In this document: positions 26,043 to 33,664 of the stretch, piece by piece
How positions within the stretch are numbered: position 1 is the first letter of the stretch
How the letters are laid out: each line of letters starts with the position of its first letter
Assembly: GCA_009711615.1 (NCBI GenBank)
Contig: VENI01000012.1
Span: 24,057 to 88,056 of the forward strand
Origin: Bacillota bacterium
GTDB taxonomy: Bacteria > Bacillota > Desulfotomaculia > Desulfotomaculales > Desulfohalotomaculaceae
DNA length: 64,000 bases
Direction of reading: 5' to 3'
Notes under the pieces: model-generated
Databases searched by the model: none
Told to the model about the DNA's origin: nothing
The model's input: the letters and a program-made list of their open reading frames with translations, nothing else
Translations under genes and position numbers: made by a program

Positions 26043-26136
26043 ACTATTAAAGCAAATTTGTACCTTTCTTACCAATTGTTACAGTATACAAAAAGAATAA
26101 TTAATGAATGTAGTATCCTTCATGTAAGGAGTAAAT

Positions 26137-26247
26137 ATGGAATTGATACCTAGAAATAATATAAGGTATGAAAAAATAGTTTTTATCGTAAAAAATCATT
26201 ACTACTTTGAAATACGAAAACTGGCAAAAGGAGGGCTTTTTGGGTAA
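26137..26247 (+). CDS. Small ORF (36 residues)
   Basis: MELIPRNNIRYEKIVF is followed by a basic, aromatic-rich tail ending KGGLFG. It has AAGGAG 7 nt before the ATG and a good terminator right after the stop, so it looks like a real transcription unit. No family recognised. Confidence 0.45.
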   Translation: MELIPRNNIRYEKIVFIVKNHYYFEIRKLAKGGLFG

Positions 26248-26253
26248 AAAATT

Positions 26254-26284
26254 AACACCTTAGGTATATGCCTAAGGTGTTTTA
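26254..26284 (+). terminator. Terminator after the 36-codon ORF
   Basis: An 11-bp perfect stem (AACACCTTAGG/CCTAAGGTGTT), loop TATATG, then TTTAAT. Confidence 0.8.
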
Positions 26285-26326
26285 ATAATGAAACTTTTAT
26301 ATATATTATTAGTGCCACTTGACTAA

Positions 26327-26737
26327 CTAGTTATTTACATTAAAATCCCACATCGAGCTTAGTAAATGAGTATAATTATCAGAGCAGGGACCTAAAATAT
26401 TTCTTAGTCTACCATTCTTATTATTCGTGTTTTTGTTTACTAGATCATTCTTCTTTAACAACATTTTTACGGCATCTATATCCACATCTAAATAGTTTGC
26501 TAAATGCTTGACTGAAAGACGAAGATAATTATTTTTTACATATTTGATATCCATCTCTGACCACTCAACATTTCTTTTATAGGTTGCATAACCCATTGAC
26601 CAGGCTCTTTTCTTCACAAATAAGGGTGTAAATTTTTCTCCTGCAAGAAAGGCAACAGTATAAGCAGTTTTGTTATGGTATTCTTTTTTAATTATTTGGT
26701 CTATTCTTTCTATATCTTTGTTAGTATACCTAGAAAT
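26327..26737 (-). CDS. Putative tandem helix-turn-helix protein controlled by c-di-GMP riboswitch, ATT start
   Basis: About 136 residues if translation starts at ATT (26737-26735); the only standard start in frame is GTG at 26617, giving 96 residues. The sequence AAGGGGGTG, one base from the ideal Shine-Dalgarno, lies 5 nt before that ATT, while the GTG has none. The upstream frame encodes RYTNKDIERIDQIIKKEY and ends FVKKRAWSMGY, which looks like a first HTH/SANT-like unit; the second is WSEMDIKYVKNNYLRLSV then LANYLDVDIDAVKMLLKK. Starting at the GTG would cut the first unit in half. DNA binding is inferred from pattern only. A c-di-GMP-I riboswitch and terminator sit directly upstream. Confidence 0.65.
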   Translation of the reverse strand: MSRYTNKDIERIDQIIKKEYHNKTAYTVAFLAGEKFTPLFVKKRAWSMGYATYKRNVEWSEMDIKYVKNNYLRLSVKHLANYLDVDIDAVKMLLKKNDLVNKNTNNKNGRLRNILGPCSDNYTHLLSSMWDFNVNN

Positions 26738-26768
26738 AATTCCACCCCCTTATGGAACAAATAAGAAA

Positions 26769-26787
26769 GTGCAGTCAGAGACTGCAC
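26769..26787 (-). terminator. Riboswitch-controlled terminator
   Basis: GTGCAGTC/GACTGCAC 8-bp stem with loop TCT, followed by TTTCTTATTTG on the minus strand. The left arm can also pair with CAGACTGCA at the 3' edge of the aptamer, giving a plausible antiterminator switch. Confidence 0.75.
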
Positions 26788-26794
26788 CTAATAA

Positions 26795-26900
26795 AATTCA
26801 ATATTATGCAGTCTGGCAATCTGACTCCGCAGGAGTTGAAGACCCATGACTTTGCGTCCCACTCTTTCGAATGGTTTGCCCTAAAGTAATTATTTTTAAT
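26795..26900 (-). promoter_or_regulatory. c-di-GMP-I (GEMM-I) riboswitch
   Basis: The minus strand carries AGGGCAAACCATTCGAAAG, then AGTGGGACGCAAAGTCATGG and GTCT. This is practically the same as the well-known Vc2 aptamer core: the GGGCAAACC strand, GAAA tetraloop and GACGCAAAG strand. A second stem ACTCC/GGAGT follows. It senses cyclic di-GMP and, with the terminator at 26769-26787, controls the downstream gene at transcription level. Whether it switches on or off cannot be told by eye. Confidence 0.93.
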
Positions 26901-26932
26901 TAATGAAAATTCATGTAATTCTGCTTACTTAT

Positions 26933-26961
26933 ACTATAACATGAAAAGATTATATAATCAA
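26933..26961 (-). promoter_or_regulatory. Promoter of the riboswitch transcript
   Basis: TTGATT (26961-26956) and TATAGT (26938-26933) with an exact 17-bp spacer, placing the start about 30 nt before the aptamer core. Confidence 0.65.
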
Positions 26962-27154
26962 TTAATTGCAATACCAAACTTTTCGAACTCAACATATTCT
27001 AATAATTACACAAACCATCTTTCCGCTTATGAATAGCTTCAAATAAAACCTTTAGCAGAACTAAATTAAATTGTTTTTATAATTTTTAATGTCCTGGGTG
27101 CCCTTAACTTAATAATATTCATAATTCTTAAATGCAAAAAGGAGTTCGTTAAAA

Positions 27155-27167
27155 AAAACCGAACATT
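27155..27167 (+). promoter_or_regulatory. PurBox-like site upstream of the purine/uracil permease gene
   Basis: AAAACCGAACATT matches the PurBox consensus AWWWCCGAACWWT. A degenerate inverted GTTCG half lies at 27144-27148, but the orientation and 12-bp spacing differ from the classic PurR site, so a simple hairpin is also possible. Confidence 0.3.
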
Positions 27168-27200
27168 TATGTAAACTGTAACAAATAGGTGGTAAATTAT

Positions 27201-28511
27201 ATGGCTAAAATGAAACTTAAATACAATCTAAATGACACCCCTCCCTTTCTTGAACTATTGTTATTGGGTCTACAGTGGTTGGCTATTGCAATACCCACTA
27301 TTATTATTCTAGGGAAGGTTGTGGCTGGATTACATTTTGATAATCCTATAGATCAAATAAATTATTTACAAAAGTTATTTTTTGTAGCTGCCATTAGTAT
27401 CTTTATTCAAGTGATTTGGGGGCACCAACTGCCATTAATTATGGGCCCGGCAGCAGTTTTATTAGTAGGGATAGTGTCCAGTCAGAGCAGCAATGTTAAT
27501 TCTGTTTATTCCTCTATTATCATCGGCGGCATTATCCTCACAGTACTGAGCATAACCGGGTTATTTGGTTACTTAAAAAGACTATTCACCCCTAGAGTTG
27601 TGGCAACAATATTGATTATGATTGCTTTTACTCTTACACCAATGATTATGAATTTAATCATAAATTCTGCGGTGCAGGGAACATCATTTATTAATCTTTG
27701 TTTTGCACTAATTTTAGTTATTGGTATGTTTGTAGCAAATAAGTTTCTCATTGGCATCTGGAAATCAACTTTAATTATTTGGTCAATAATTGTTGGTAGT
27801 CTACTATATGTTTTTATTGTTCCCCAGTATCAATTGTTGGAATTTAACACTAATGTCGGGATTATATCTCCATTATTTGAAAGTATAAACTTTGACTTTA
27901 ATTTTGAACCAGGTGTTTTGATTTCATTTCTTGTATGTTTTTTAGCTTTAGCCATCAATGACCTAGGGTCAATTCAGTCTGTCGGAGAATTAATTAAACC
28001 TGGCAGTATTCCAAAACGGATTACAAGAGGTATTGCCTTTACCGGGTTATCTAATGTATTATCAGGTTTTTTAGGTGTTATTGGACCGGTAAATTTCTCA
28101 CTTAGTACAGGGGTAATTGCCTCTACTGGTATTGCATCCAGATTTACATTAATCCCCACATGCTTTGGGTTATTAATAATATCTTTCCTACCTGGGGTGA
28201 TTGCTTTGATTGGGAACATTCCTTCTGTGGTAGTGGGAACAATTCTTATTTATATTTTATGCTCACAGATATCTGCCGGTTTATTAGTTGCTTTTAATTC
28301 TATTAACAAATTCTACTTCGAATACGGCCTAATTATTGGTTTACCCTTAATGCTAAGCACCATAATTTCTTTCTTACCAGTTGAAACATTAACTACCTTT
28401 CCACCATTGGTTAGGCCAATTATCGGCAATGGCTTTGTAGTCGGTATCTTAACAGTACTTATTATGGAACACATAATTTTCAAGGAGAAAAAAGCAAATC
28501 AAAACAGTTAA
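27201..28511 (+). CDS. NCS2-family xanthine/uracil permease
   Basis: About 436 residues, 12 or more hydrophobic segments. Family marks: LLGLQWLAIAIPTIIIL in the first helix, IMGPAAVLLVGI, AINDLGSIQSVGELI in the substrate region (with conserved acidic residue and NDLG) and FTGLSNVLSGFLG. It imports a nucleobase with protons. The ATG at 27201 is preferred over GTG 27189 because AGGTGG lies 8 nt upstream. The substrate is not certain. Confidence 0.9.
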   Translation: MAKMKLKYNLNDTPPFLELLLLGLQWLAIAIPTIIILGKVVAGLHFDNPIDQINYLQKLFFVAAISIFIQVIWGHQLPLIMGPAAVLLVGIVSSQSSNVNSVYSSIIIGGIILTVLSITGLFGYLKRLFTPRVVATILIMIAFTLTPMIMNLIINSAVQGTSFINLCFALILVIGMFVANKFLIGIWKSTLIIWSIIVGSLLYVFIVPQYQLLEFNTNVGIISPLFESINFDFNFEPGVLISFLVCFLALAINDLGSIQSVGELIKPGSIPKRITRGIAFTGLSNVLSGFLGVIGPVNFSLSTGVIASTGIASRFTLIPTCFGLLIISFLPGVIALIGNIPSVVVGTILIYILCSQISAGLLVAFNSINKFYFEYGLIIGLPLMLSTIISFLPVETLTTFPPLVRPIIGNGFVVGILTVLIMEHIIFKEKKANQNS

Positions 28512-28535
28512 ATTTACTATAGGAGGTGATTTAGC

Positions 28536-29093
28536 TTGAAAAGATGTCCCTGGTGTGAAGGTAATGAATTGTATATAAATTATCATGATATGGAATGGGG
28601 AGTCCCTGTTCATGACGATATTAAGCACTTTGAGTTCCTGATATTAGAATCTGCTCAAGCAGGGTTAAACTGGCTAACTATTTTAAAAAAGAGGATTAAC
28701 TACAGAAAAGCTTATGATAACTTTGACCCAGTCCAGGTTGCAAAGTATGATGAACAAAAAATTAAAGAGCTAATTAAAAATCCCGGTATTATTAGAAACG
28801 GAAGAAAAATTGAAGCATCCGTTAATAACGCTCGTAGATTTATTGAAATACAGCAAGAGTTCCAAAGTTTTGATAAGTATATATGGTCTTTTGTAAATAA
28901 TAAACAAATTAAAAATGAATGGTCTCACATTTCGGAAGTACCGGCTAATACTAAGTTATCCGATAAAATAAGCAAAGACCTTAAAAGACGAGGCTTTAAG
29001 TTCATCGGTACTACAATTATATATTCTTATATGCAGGCGGTTGGCATAGTCAACGATCATTTGATGGATTGTTATAGGTATAATGAAATATAA
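28536..29093 (+). CDS. tag: DNA-3-methyladenine glycosylase I
   Basis: 185 residues. CPWCEGNELYINYHDMEWG at the N-terminus contains the zinc-binding Cys and His, and FEFLILESAQAGLNW is the family motif with catalytic Glu; HLMDCYRY near the end gives the last zinc ligands. It removes 3-methyladenine from DNA. TTG start behind GGAGGTGAT, 24 nt after the permease gene, so probably co-transcribed. Confidence 0.95.
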   Translation: MKRCPWCEGNELYINYHDMEWGVPVHDDIKHFEFLILESAQAGLNWLTILKKRINYRKAYDNFDPVQVAKYDEQKIKELIKNPGIIRNGRKIEASVNNARRFIEIQQEFQSFDKYIWSFVNNKQIKNEWSHISEVPANTKLSDKISKDLKRRGFKFIGTTIIYSYMQAVGIVNDHLMDCYRYNEI

Positions 29094-29113
29094 AGACCGT
29101 CTTATGACGGTCT
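29094..29113. terminator. Terminator between tag and the YczE-like gene
   Basis: AGACCGTC/GACGGTCT 8-bp stem, loop TTAT, between convergent genes; ACGTTTT follows on the plus strand. Confidence 0.65.
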
Positions 29114-29122
29114 ACGTTTTAA

Positions 29123-29743
29123 CTAATGCGCTTCTGTTGTTGAGAATAAATATCCATGTTTTATTAGGCCCATAAAGAAATTAATAATTATCCCGCTAAA
29201 TATTGCGTTTAGAAGAGTTCCTATCCCAATTGGCCCACTAAACCCAACTGCCAGAAGCACTAGTATAACATTTATTAGTGTTCTAGATAAAGATACATTT
29301 AAACCTGTTATATTCCTAATTACAAGCATCATTCTATCTATAGGATTAGGGGCATAATCAGCTTGTAAATATACTGCAATGCCTAATCCAGATAAAAGAA
29401 TCCCTATATTCACACAGACTAACTGACCTATCAGTGTAGCGGGATTCAACCAGTCGTGAAGTAAGAAAACCCAAAAATCTATCCCTGCACCAGTGATTAA
29501 CGATGTTAAAAGAGCTAAATATTCTGGGCGTTTTTTTTGAGCAATAGCATTAAGAAGTACCATAGTTAAGCCAACGATAATCTCCCAACTTCCAATTGTA
29601 AGTCCAAAACTTCTAAACAAACCTACCAGTAAAGCATCAAATGGAGATGTACCCATTTTTGATTGAATTGTCAGAGCAATTCCTAGCGTTAAAATTAAAA
29701 TACCAATAACATAAGTTAAAAACTTCCTTAGGGCTAAGCTCAC
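29123..29743 (-). CDS. YczE/YyaS-family membrane protein
   Basis: 206 residues with five to six hydrophobic segments. The family pattern is IGILILTLGIALTIQSKMGTSP (shown in part) with SPFDALLVGL, and later LQADYAPNPIDRMM. A relative in Bacillus is associated with surfactin/bacillomycin production, but the molecular role is unknown. GTG start with AGGAGG at 29754-29759, flanked by a 10-bp inverted repeat. Confidence 0.82.
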   Translation of the reverse strand: MSLALRKFLTYVIGILILTLGIALTIQSKMGTSPFDALLVGLFRSFGLTIGSWEIIVGLTMVLLNAIAQKKRPEYLALLTSLITGAGIDFWVFLLHDWLNPATLIGQLVCVNIGILLSGLGIAVYLQADYAPNPIDRMMLVIRNITGLNVSLSRTLINVILVLLAVGFSGPIGIGTLLNAIFSGIIINFFMGLIKHGYLFSTTEAH

Positions 29744-29782
29744 GAATCATTCTCCTCCTAAAGTAACCTAACAGAATGATTC
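29744..29782 (-). promoter_or_regulatory. 10-bp inverted repeat around the YczE-like ribosome-binding site
   Basis: GAATCATTCT (29744-29753) and AGAATGATTC (29773-29782) flank AGGAGG. It could be an operator or a hairpin that hides the start site. Confidence 0.4.
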
Positions 29783-29861
29783 TCTCACTTTTTAAAGGAT
29801 AAATCAACTAAAACTTTGGTCTGTTAAATCTTAAGCAGAATATTTAAAGTGCATTATTTAG

Positions 29862-31337
29862 TTATTTAGCCTCTTGTGTTCTTTCAAATTCTTCTGAATT
29901 GAATTCAACATTAATAACAGTCCCATCTTTACTAGACTCTATATCAATCCTGGCGTTGTGACGGGCGGAAATACTGAAACATATGGCCAACCCTAAACCT
30001 GTCCCCTGTTCTTTGGTGGTAATGAACGGTGTGCCTAACCTTTTCAGAATATCTGCATCAAAACCTCCGCCTTGATCTGTTACAGCTAATATAGCTTTGT
30101 CATCTTTACTATATGTTCTGATAGTTATTACTTTATTGGGTGCTGCCTCCATACCGTTGTTAATTAGGTTAAATATTAACTGACGAATTTCTTTTTCATT
30201 CATCAATACATTAGGAATATTACCTTGTATAAACAGCACTTCTACATTATGTATCAGGGCGCTAGCTTCTATCAATGGCAAAATCTTATTTATCACATCA
30301 TTTAGGTTTTTAAGTTCTAGTTCATCCGGTTTACTCCTAGCTATAGAGAGGAACTCATTAATAATAGAATTGGCCCGGTTCAATTCTTCTATCATTATAT
30401 TAAAACTATCACTAAATTCTTGGCATTCTTGTTTTTTTGAAAGTAACTGCAATAGACCACGTACTGTGGTCATGGGGTTTCTAATTTCATGACCAATACC
30501 GGCAGCCATCTGCCCCACTATATTAAGTCGTTCTAGTTGGGCCATTTCTTCTTCCAGTCTCTTTTCCTCAGTAATGTCCTTTGCCACAGCAAGTACATAC
30601 TTTTCACCTTGGATTTTAATAATATCAAGTGATATTAAAGCGATACGCTCCTCCCCTGATTTGGTTATATATATGACTTCTATATTTTTTATTGAGGCAT
30701 CTTGTTTTAATTGTTTAACTAACTTTTGATGTACAAGATCATCCCCAAAAATACCAATATCTTTAGGTGTACGATTTATAACATCATCCAAAGAATATCC
30801 AGTAGCTTCTACAAAGTATTCGTTAACTTCGATAAATTTAAAATCAGGATAACTTTTAATGGACATCATACTGGGGCTGGCATTAAAAGCTTTAGAAAAA
30901 CGTTCTTCTGAAAAACGCAGCTGTTCCTCAGCTTGCTTGCGCTTGGTTATATCTCTTTGAATGCTGGCCCATGCAACTGGTGTACCATTCTTTTGTATCG
31001 GAAATATCTCATATTCTGCAAAATAGTTACTTCCATCTTTACGTTTTTGAAATATTTCCCCTGACCAGTATTTATTATGGCGAAGTTTATTTATTATTTC
31101 TTGCTTTAATCCAGAAGCATTTTTCTCAGAATTAAAAAAAATTGGATTTTGCCCAAGAACATCATTACTAGCCCAACCAGTATACTGTTCTGTGGATTTG
31201 TTTACATATATAATACGTCCATTTAAGTCGGTGATAATAATTCCCTCCGGCAAATCATCCACTAGAAGCGCCTTTACTTTTTCTAATTCATAAATTGTAT
31301 TATTTCTACTGTTCTCCCCCATAAACAGACATAGCAC
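29862..31337 (-). CDS. PAS-PAS histidine kinase, soluble
   Basis: About 486-491 residues, no membrane helix. PAS 1 at about 20-135 (PEGIIITDLNGRIIYVN; GWASNDVLGQNP; ASIQRDITKRKQAEEQ), PAS 2 at about 145-265 (SPSMMSIKSYPDFKFIEVN; VLAVAKDITEEKRLEEE), then HisKA with GHEIRNPMTTVRGLLQLL and an ATPase domain (DQGGGFD, GTGLGLAI). This is like sporulation or NtrB-type kinases and is an orphan with no regulator beside it, so a phosphorelay role is possible. Starts at 31337 (GTG) and 31322 (ATG) are both open. Confidence 0.9.
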   Translation of the reverse strand: MLCLFMGENSRNNTIYELEKVKALLVDDLPEGIIITDLNGRIIYVNKSTEQYTGWASNDVLGQNPIFFNSEKNASGLKQEIINKLRHNKYWSGEIFQKRKDGSNYFAEYEIFPIQKNGTPVAWASIQRDITKRKQAEEQLRFSEERFSKAFNASPSMMSIKSYPDFKFIEVNEYFVEATGYSLDDVINRTPKDIGIFGDDLVHQKLVKQLKQDASIKNIEVIYITKSGEERIALISLDIIKIQGEKYVLAVAKDITEEKRLEEEMAQLERLNIVGQMAAGIGHEIRNPMTTVRGLLQLLSKKQECQEFSDSFNIMIEELNRANSIINEFLSIARSKPDELELKNLNDVINKILPLIEASALIHNVEVLFIQGNIPNVLMNEKEIRQLIFNLINNGMEAAPNKVITIRTYSKDDKAILAVTDQGGGFDADILKRLGTPFITTKEQGTGLGLAICFSISARHNARIDIESSKDGTVINVEFNSEEFERTQEAK

Positions 31338-31456
31338 CTCCGTTGACTTTTGTTAAAAATATTAAACATAATATTGTACAAAACCTTCTTCTTTTTGAAA
31401 GTTTTCTAAATATTTTGTTTTTTGTGTTTGGTATGATTAGTATTACCCAATAACAA

Positions 31457-31481
31457 AAGCCAGGAGGAATTCTCCTGGCTT
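31457..31481 (-). terminator. Terminator after rubrerythrin gene
   Basis: AAGCCAGGAG/CTCCTGGCTT 10-bp stem with 5-nt loop, followed by TTGTTATT on the minus strand. Confidence 0.75.
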
Positions 31482-31489
31482 AACATAGC

Positions 31490-32062
31490 TTAATACTCTT
31501 GACACCATAGTTGGTAGAATTTTTGCGGGTGTTCACATGCTGGGCAAGTTTCTGGAGCCTTAGTACCTTCGTGTAGATAACCACAATTACGACATTTCCA
31601 TTTTACTTTTTCATCTCTTTGAAATACATTGTTTTGTTCAATATTATCTATAAGTTTTAAAAATCGTCTTTCATGTCCCACTTCAGCATATGCAATGGCT
31701 TTAAAAACTGCTGCAATTTCAGGGAAACCTTCTTCTTCAGCTATTTTAGCAAACTCAGGGTACATACTTGTATGTTCATGGTTCTCACCCCCGGCTGAAG
31801 CCTTTAAATTTTCCTCAGTACTGCCAATTACACCAGCAGGGAAGGAGGCAGTAATTTCAACCTCATCACCTTCTAAAAGTTTAAACAGTCTCTTGGCATG
31901 AGCCTTTTCATGATCTGCTGTCTCTAGAAATATTGCTGCTATTTGTTCATATCCTTCTTTTCTAGCTACGCTGGCAAAGTATGAATACCTATTTCTTGCT
32001 TGAGACTCACCTGCAAATGCAGTGAGAATATTTTTTTCTGTTCGAGTTCCTTTTAAACTCAC
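31490..32062 (-). CDS. rbr: Rubrerythrin
   Basis: About 190 residues. Diiron four-helix domain: NILTAFAGESQARNRYSYF, ETADHEKAHAKRLF, and EVGHERRFLKLI, with Glu and ExxH ligands; C-terminal rubredoxin site CRNCGYLHEG and CPACEHP. It reduces peroxide in anaerobes. The GTG at 32062 follows AAAGGAGAGG and starts SLKGTRTEKN as in the family; a longer open frame to 32146 overlaps desulfoferrodoxin and is less likely. It is 25 nt after dfx. Confidence 0.95.
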   Translation of the reverse strand: MSLKGTRTEKNILTAFAGESQARNRYSYFASVARKEGYEQIAAIFLETADHEKAHAKRLFKLLEGDEVEITASFPAGVIGSTEENLKASAGGENHEHTSMYPEFAKIAEEEGFPEIAAVFKAIAYAEVGHERRFLKLIDNIEQNNVFQRDEKVKWKCRNCGYLHEGTKAPETCPACEHPQKFYQLWCQEY

Positions 32063-32087
32063 AAAAACCTCTCCTTTCTTAGCTATA

Positions 32088-32462
32088 TTACGCTTTCCAA
32101 TTACCATGGATGTTGCAATATGCTCTAGCTGAAACCTGCTCTGCATCTATTTTAAACACTGCCTCGGGTTTATCACTGTGGTTTAAGAACTGCCTAAATG
32201 TTTTTCCATCCGCAAGCACTTCAATCCATTCAATATAATGCTTTTCTTCCATTGGATGTGCTACACTACCCACCTTAACAATTACTTTGCCGTCAGTCTT
32301 TTCTACTACTGGTACATGCTTTTCATTGGCAGCATCCACCGTATTTTCCGATTGTAACTCCATAGGTTTGTTACAACAAATTAATTGTCCTACACCAGTG
32401 TGTAATACTTCTACAATATTTCCGCAAATGTTACACTTGTAAACCTGCAATAATTTAGTCAT
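32088..32462 (-). CDS. dfx: Desulfoferrodoxin (superoxide reductase)
   Basis: 124 residues, two-domain type. N-terminal CNIC and later CC (residues about 10-30) bind the desulforedoxin iron; the second domain has His ligands ([16 protein letters not shown]) and the final CNIHGN. It reduces superoxide to peroxide, which rubrerythrin, encoded next in the operon, can remove. Both support strict anaerobic life with oxygen defence. Confidence 0.96.
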   Translation of the reverse strand: MTKLLQVYKCNICGNIVEVLHTGVGQLICCNKPMELQSENTVDAANEKHVPVVEKTDGKVIVKVGSVAHPMEEKHYIEWIEVLADGKTFRQFLNHSDKPEAVFKIDAEQVSARAYCNIHGNWKA

Positions 32463-32679
32463 CTCTATTTACCTCCTAATTAGATATTAATTCTCTTACT
32501 AATAATATAATTGTTAATCCTTAAGGCACTTTTACACAATTCTTAATAATCTATTAAAATCAAATATTTGCTCCCATTCCAATTTAATAAAATGTTAAGA
32601 TCTTGTTTATTAATTAGAAAACCTTCGCAGATATAATGCTGATAATGGAGATAAAAATATATGATTGGAGTGATCTTAA

Positions 32680-32793
32680 GTGAAGAAAAAATGGAAATGT
32701 TTAGTTTGTACTTCAGTATTTAAAGGAGAAGAACCTCCCATTCCTTGCCCTGTTTGTAGCAGTTCAAAGTTTGAAGAAGTACCAATTGAATGA
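32680..32793 (+). CDS. Rubredoxin-like mini-protein
   Basis: 37 residues; MKKKWKCLVC, then FKGEEPPIPCPVCSS. The two C-x2-C pairs and GEEPP..CPVC spacing match the rubredoxin domain found at rubrerythrin C-termini, cut down to the iron site. GTG start with GGAG upstream. It stands divergently beside dfx-rbr and could pass electrons to them. Terminator shared with the next minus-strand genes. Confidence 0.75.
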   Translation: MKKKWKCLVCTSVFKGEEPPIPCPVCSSSKFEEVPIE

Positions 32794-32818
32794 TATTTGC
32801 CTCCTCTGCCTTTCATTA

Positions 32819-32847
32819 AAAACAAGCCTCTAAACGAGGCTTGTTTT
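32819..32847. terminator. Bidirectional terminator
   Basis: A 12-bp perfect stem (AAACAAGCCTC core) with loop TAAAC, between the rubredoxin-like gene and the convergent membrane-protein gene; T-run on plus, A-run before it. Confidence 0.8.
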
Positions 32848-32852
32848 AAGTG

Positions 32853-33245
32853 TTACATTTTCTTTCTAAGATAATAATATGATCCCACATATCCAATCAT
32901 TGCTGCCATAAATTCCATTAATGTTCTAGTAGAAATTTCCCCGTATTGTACAAGCTCTTTTGTATAGAACCAAAAAACAACTGATAACATAGCATAAAAA
33001 CCTACTGATAGCGCGTAGTAAGTAATCATTTGTGCTCTCTCATCTAATTCTTTTTCCTTACGCTTAATCCGCTTCTTTTTTGTCACAAAAGCAATAAATA
33101 TAACAGCTAAAATGAAGAAATTACCCATCCAATCTTCGATTGAATCTCCATAATACAATGTCCCTGCTAATATAATTATTGAAATTGTTACAAGCATAAT
33201 GCGGTTTATTAACTTAATCTCTTTTATAAAAGAATTATTATTCAC
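32853..33245 (-). CDS. Small membrane protein paired with XRE regulator
   Basis: 130 residues with four hydrophobic segments in two pairs: IMLVTISIIILAGTLYYG, FFILAVIFIAFVTKK, then after a basic and acidic linker (KRIKRKEKELDERAQMI) ALSVGFYAMLSVVFWFY and LMEFMAAMIGYVGSYYYL. No specific function recognised. It overlaps the XRE gene by 8 nt, and this pairing of a 69-residue XRE protein and a small membrane protein is common in Firmicutes. Confidence 0.6.
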   Translation of the reverse strand: MNNNSFIKEIKLINRIMLVTISIIILAGTLYYGDSIEDWMGNFFILAVIFIAFVTKKKRIKRKEKELDERAQMITYYALSVGFYAMLSVVFWFYTKELVQYGEISTRTLMEFMAAMIGYVGSYYYLRKKM

Positions 33246-33447
33246 CTATCTCCACCTCCGAAAAATCAAAGACTTCTTCAATGCTGCAGGCAAAAATCTT
33301 AGCAATCTTATAAGCTAGAACTAATGAAGGATTATACCTACCATTTTCAATAGAAATTACAGTTTGTCGAGATACTCCTAATCGGTCCGCCAGTCGTTCC
33401 TGGGTTATTTTAAATTCTCCTCTTAATTGCCTAACTCTGTTATTCAC
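33238..33447 (-). CDS. Small XRE-family regulator
   Basis: 69 residues, almost entirely a helix-turn-helix: FKITQERLADRLGVSRQTV, ISIENGRYNPSL. It is first in a two-gene operon with a membrane protein. Two inverted repeats lie in its promoter region and may be autoregulatory sites. Confidence 0.85.
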   Translation of the reverse strand: MNNRVRQLRGEFKITQERLADRLGVSRQTVISIENGRYNPSLVLAYKIAKIFACSIEEVFDFSEVEIGE

Positions 33448-33476
33448 TCAAAATTACACCGCCTTTGTAAAACAAA

Positions 33477-33530
33477 CTTAACGTTAAGTACACTTTACAT
33501 ATTAGCATATAATATCAGTAATGTAAAGTG
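33477..33530. promoter_or_regulatory. Operator-like inverted repeats upstream of the XRE gene
   Basis: A perfect 12-bp palindrome CTTAACGTTAAG (33477-33488), and a 10-bp inverted repeat CACTTTACAT (33491-33500) with ATGTAAAGTG (33521-33530). Both lie in the gap between the XRE gene and the next plus-strand gene. Confidence 0.5.
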
Positions 33531-33664
33531 CCCTTTACAAACCTATAAATTACAAAGTATTTTTATTATATATTTACTCATAAACCAATAAAGTGTAATA
33601 TTAAACAAAAAGAATCAGCAGACTGTTTCTTATATTGGATGAATTATACTGGGGGAATTATAAT

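Noticed and set aside
27000..27190. Purine riboswitch expected before the nucleobase permease
   Set aside because: No purine aptamer core was seen; only a PurBox-like sequence was found.
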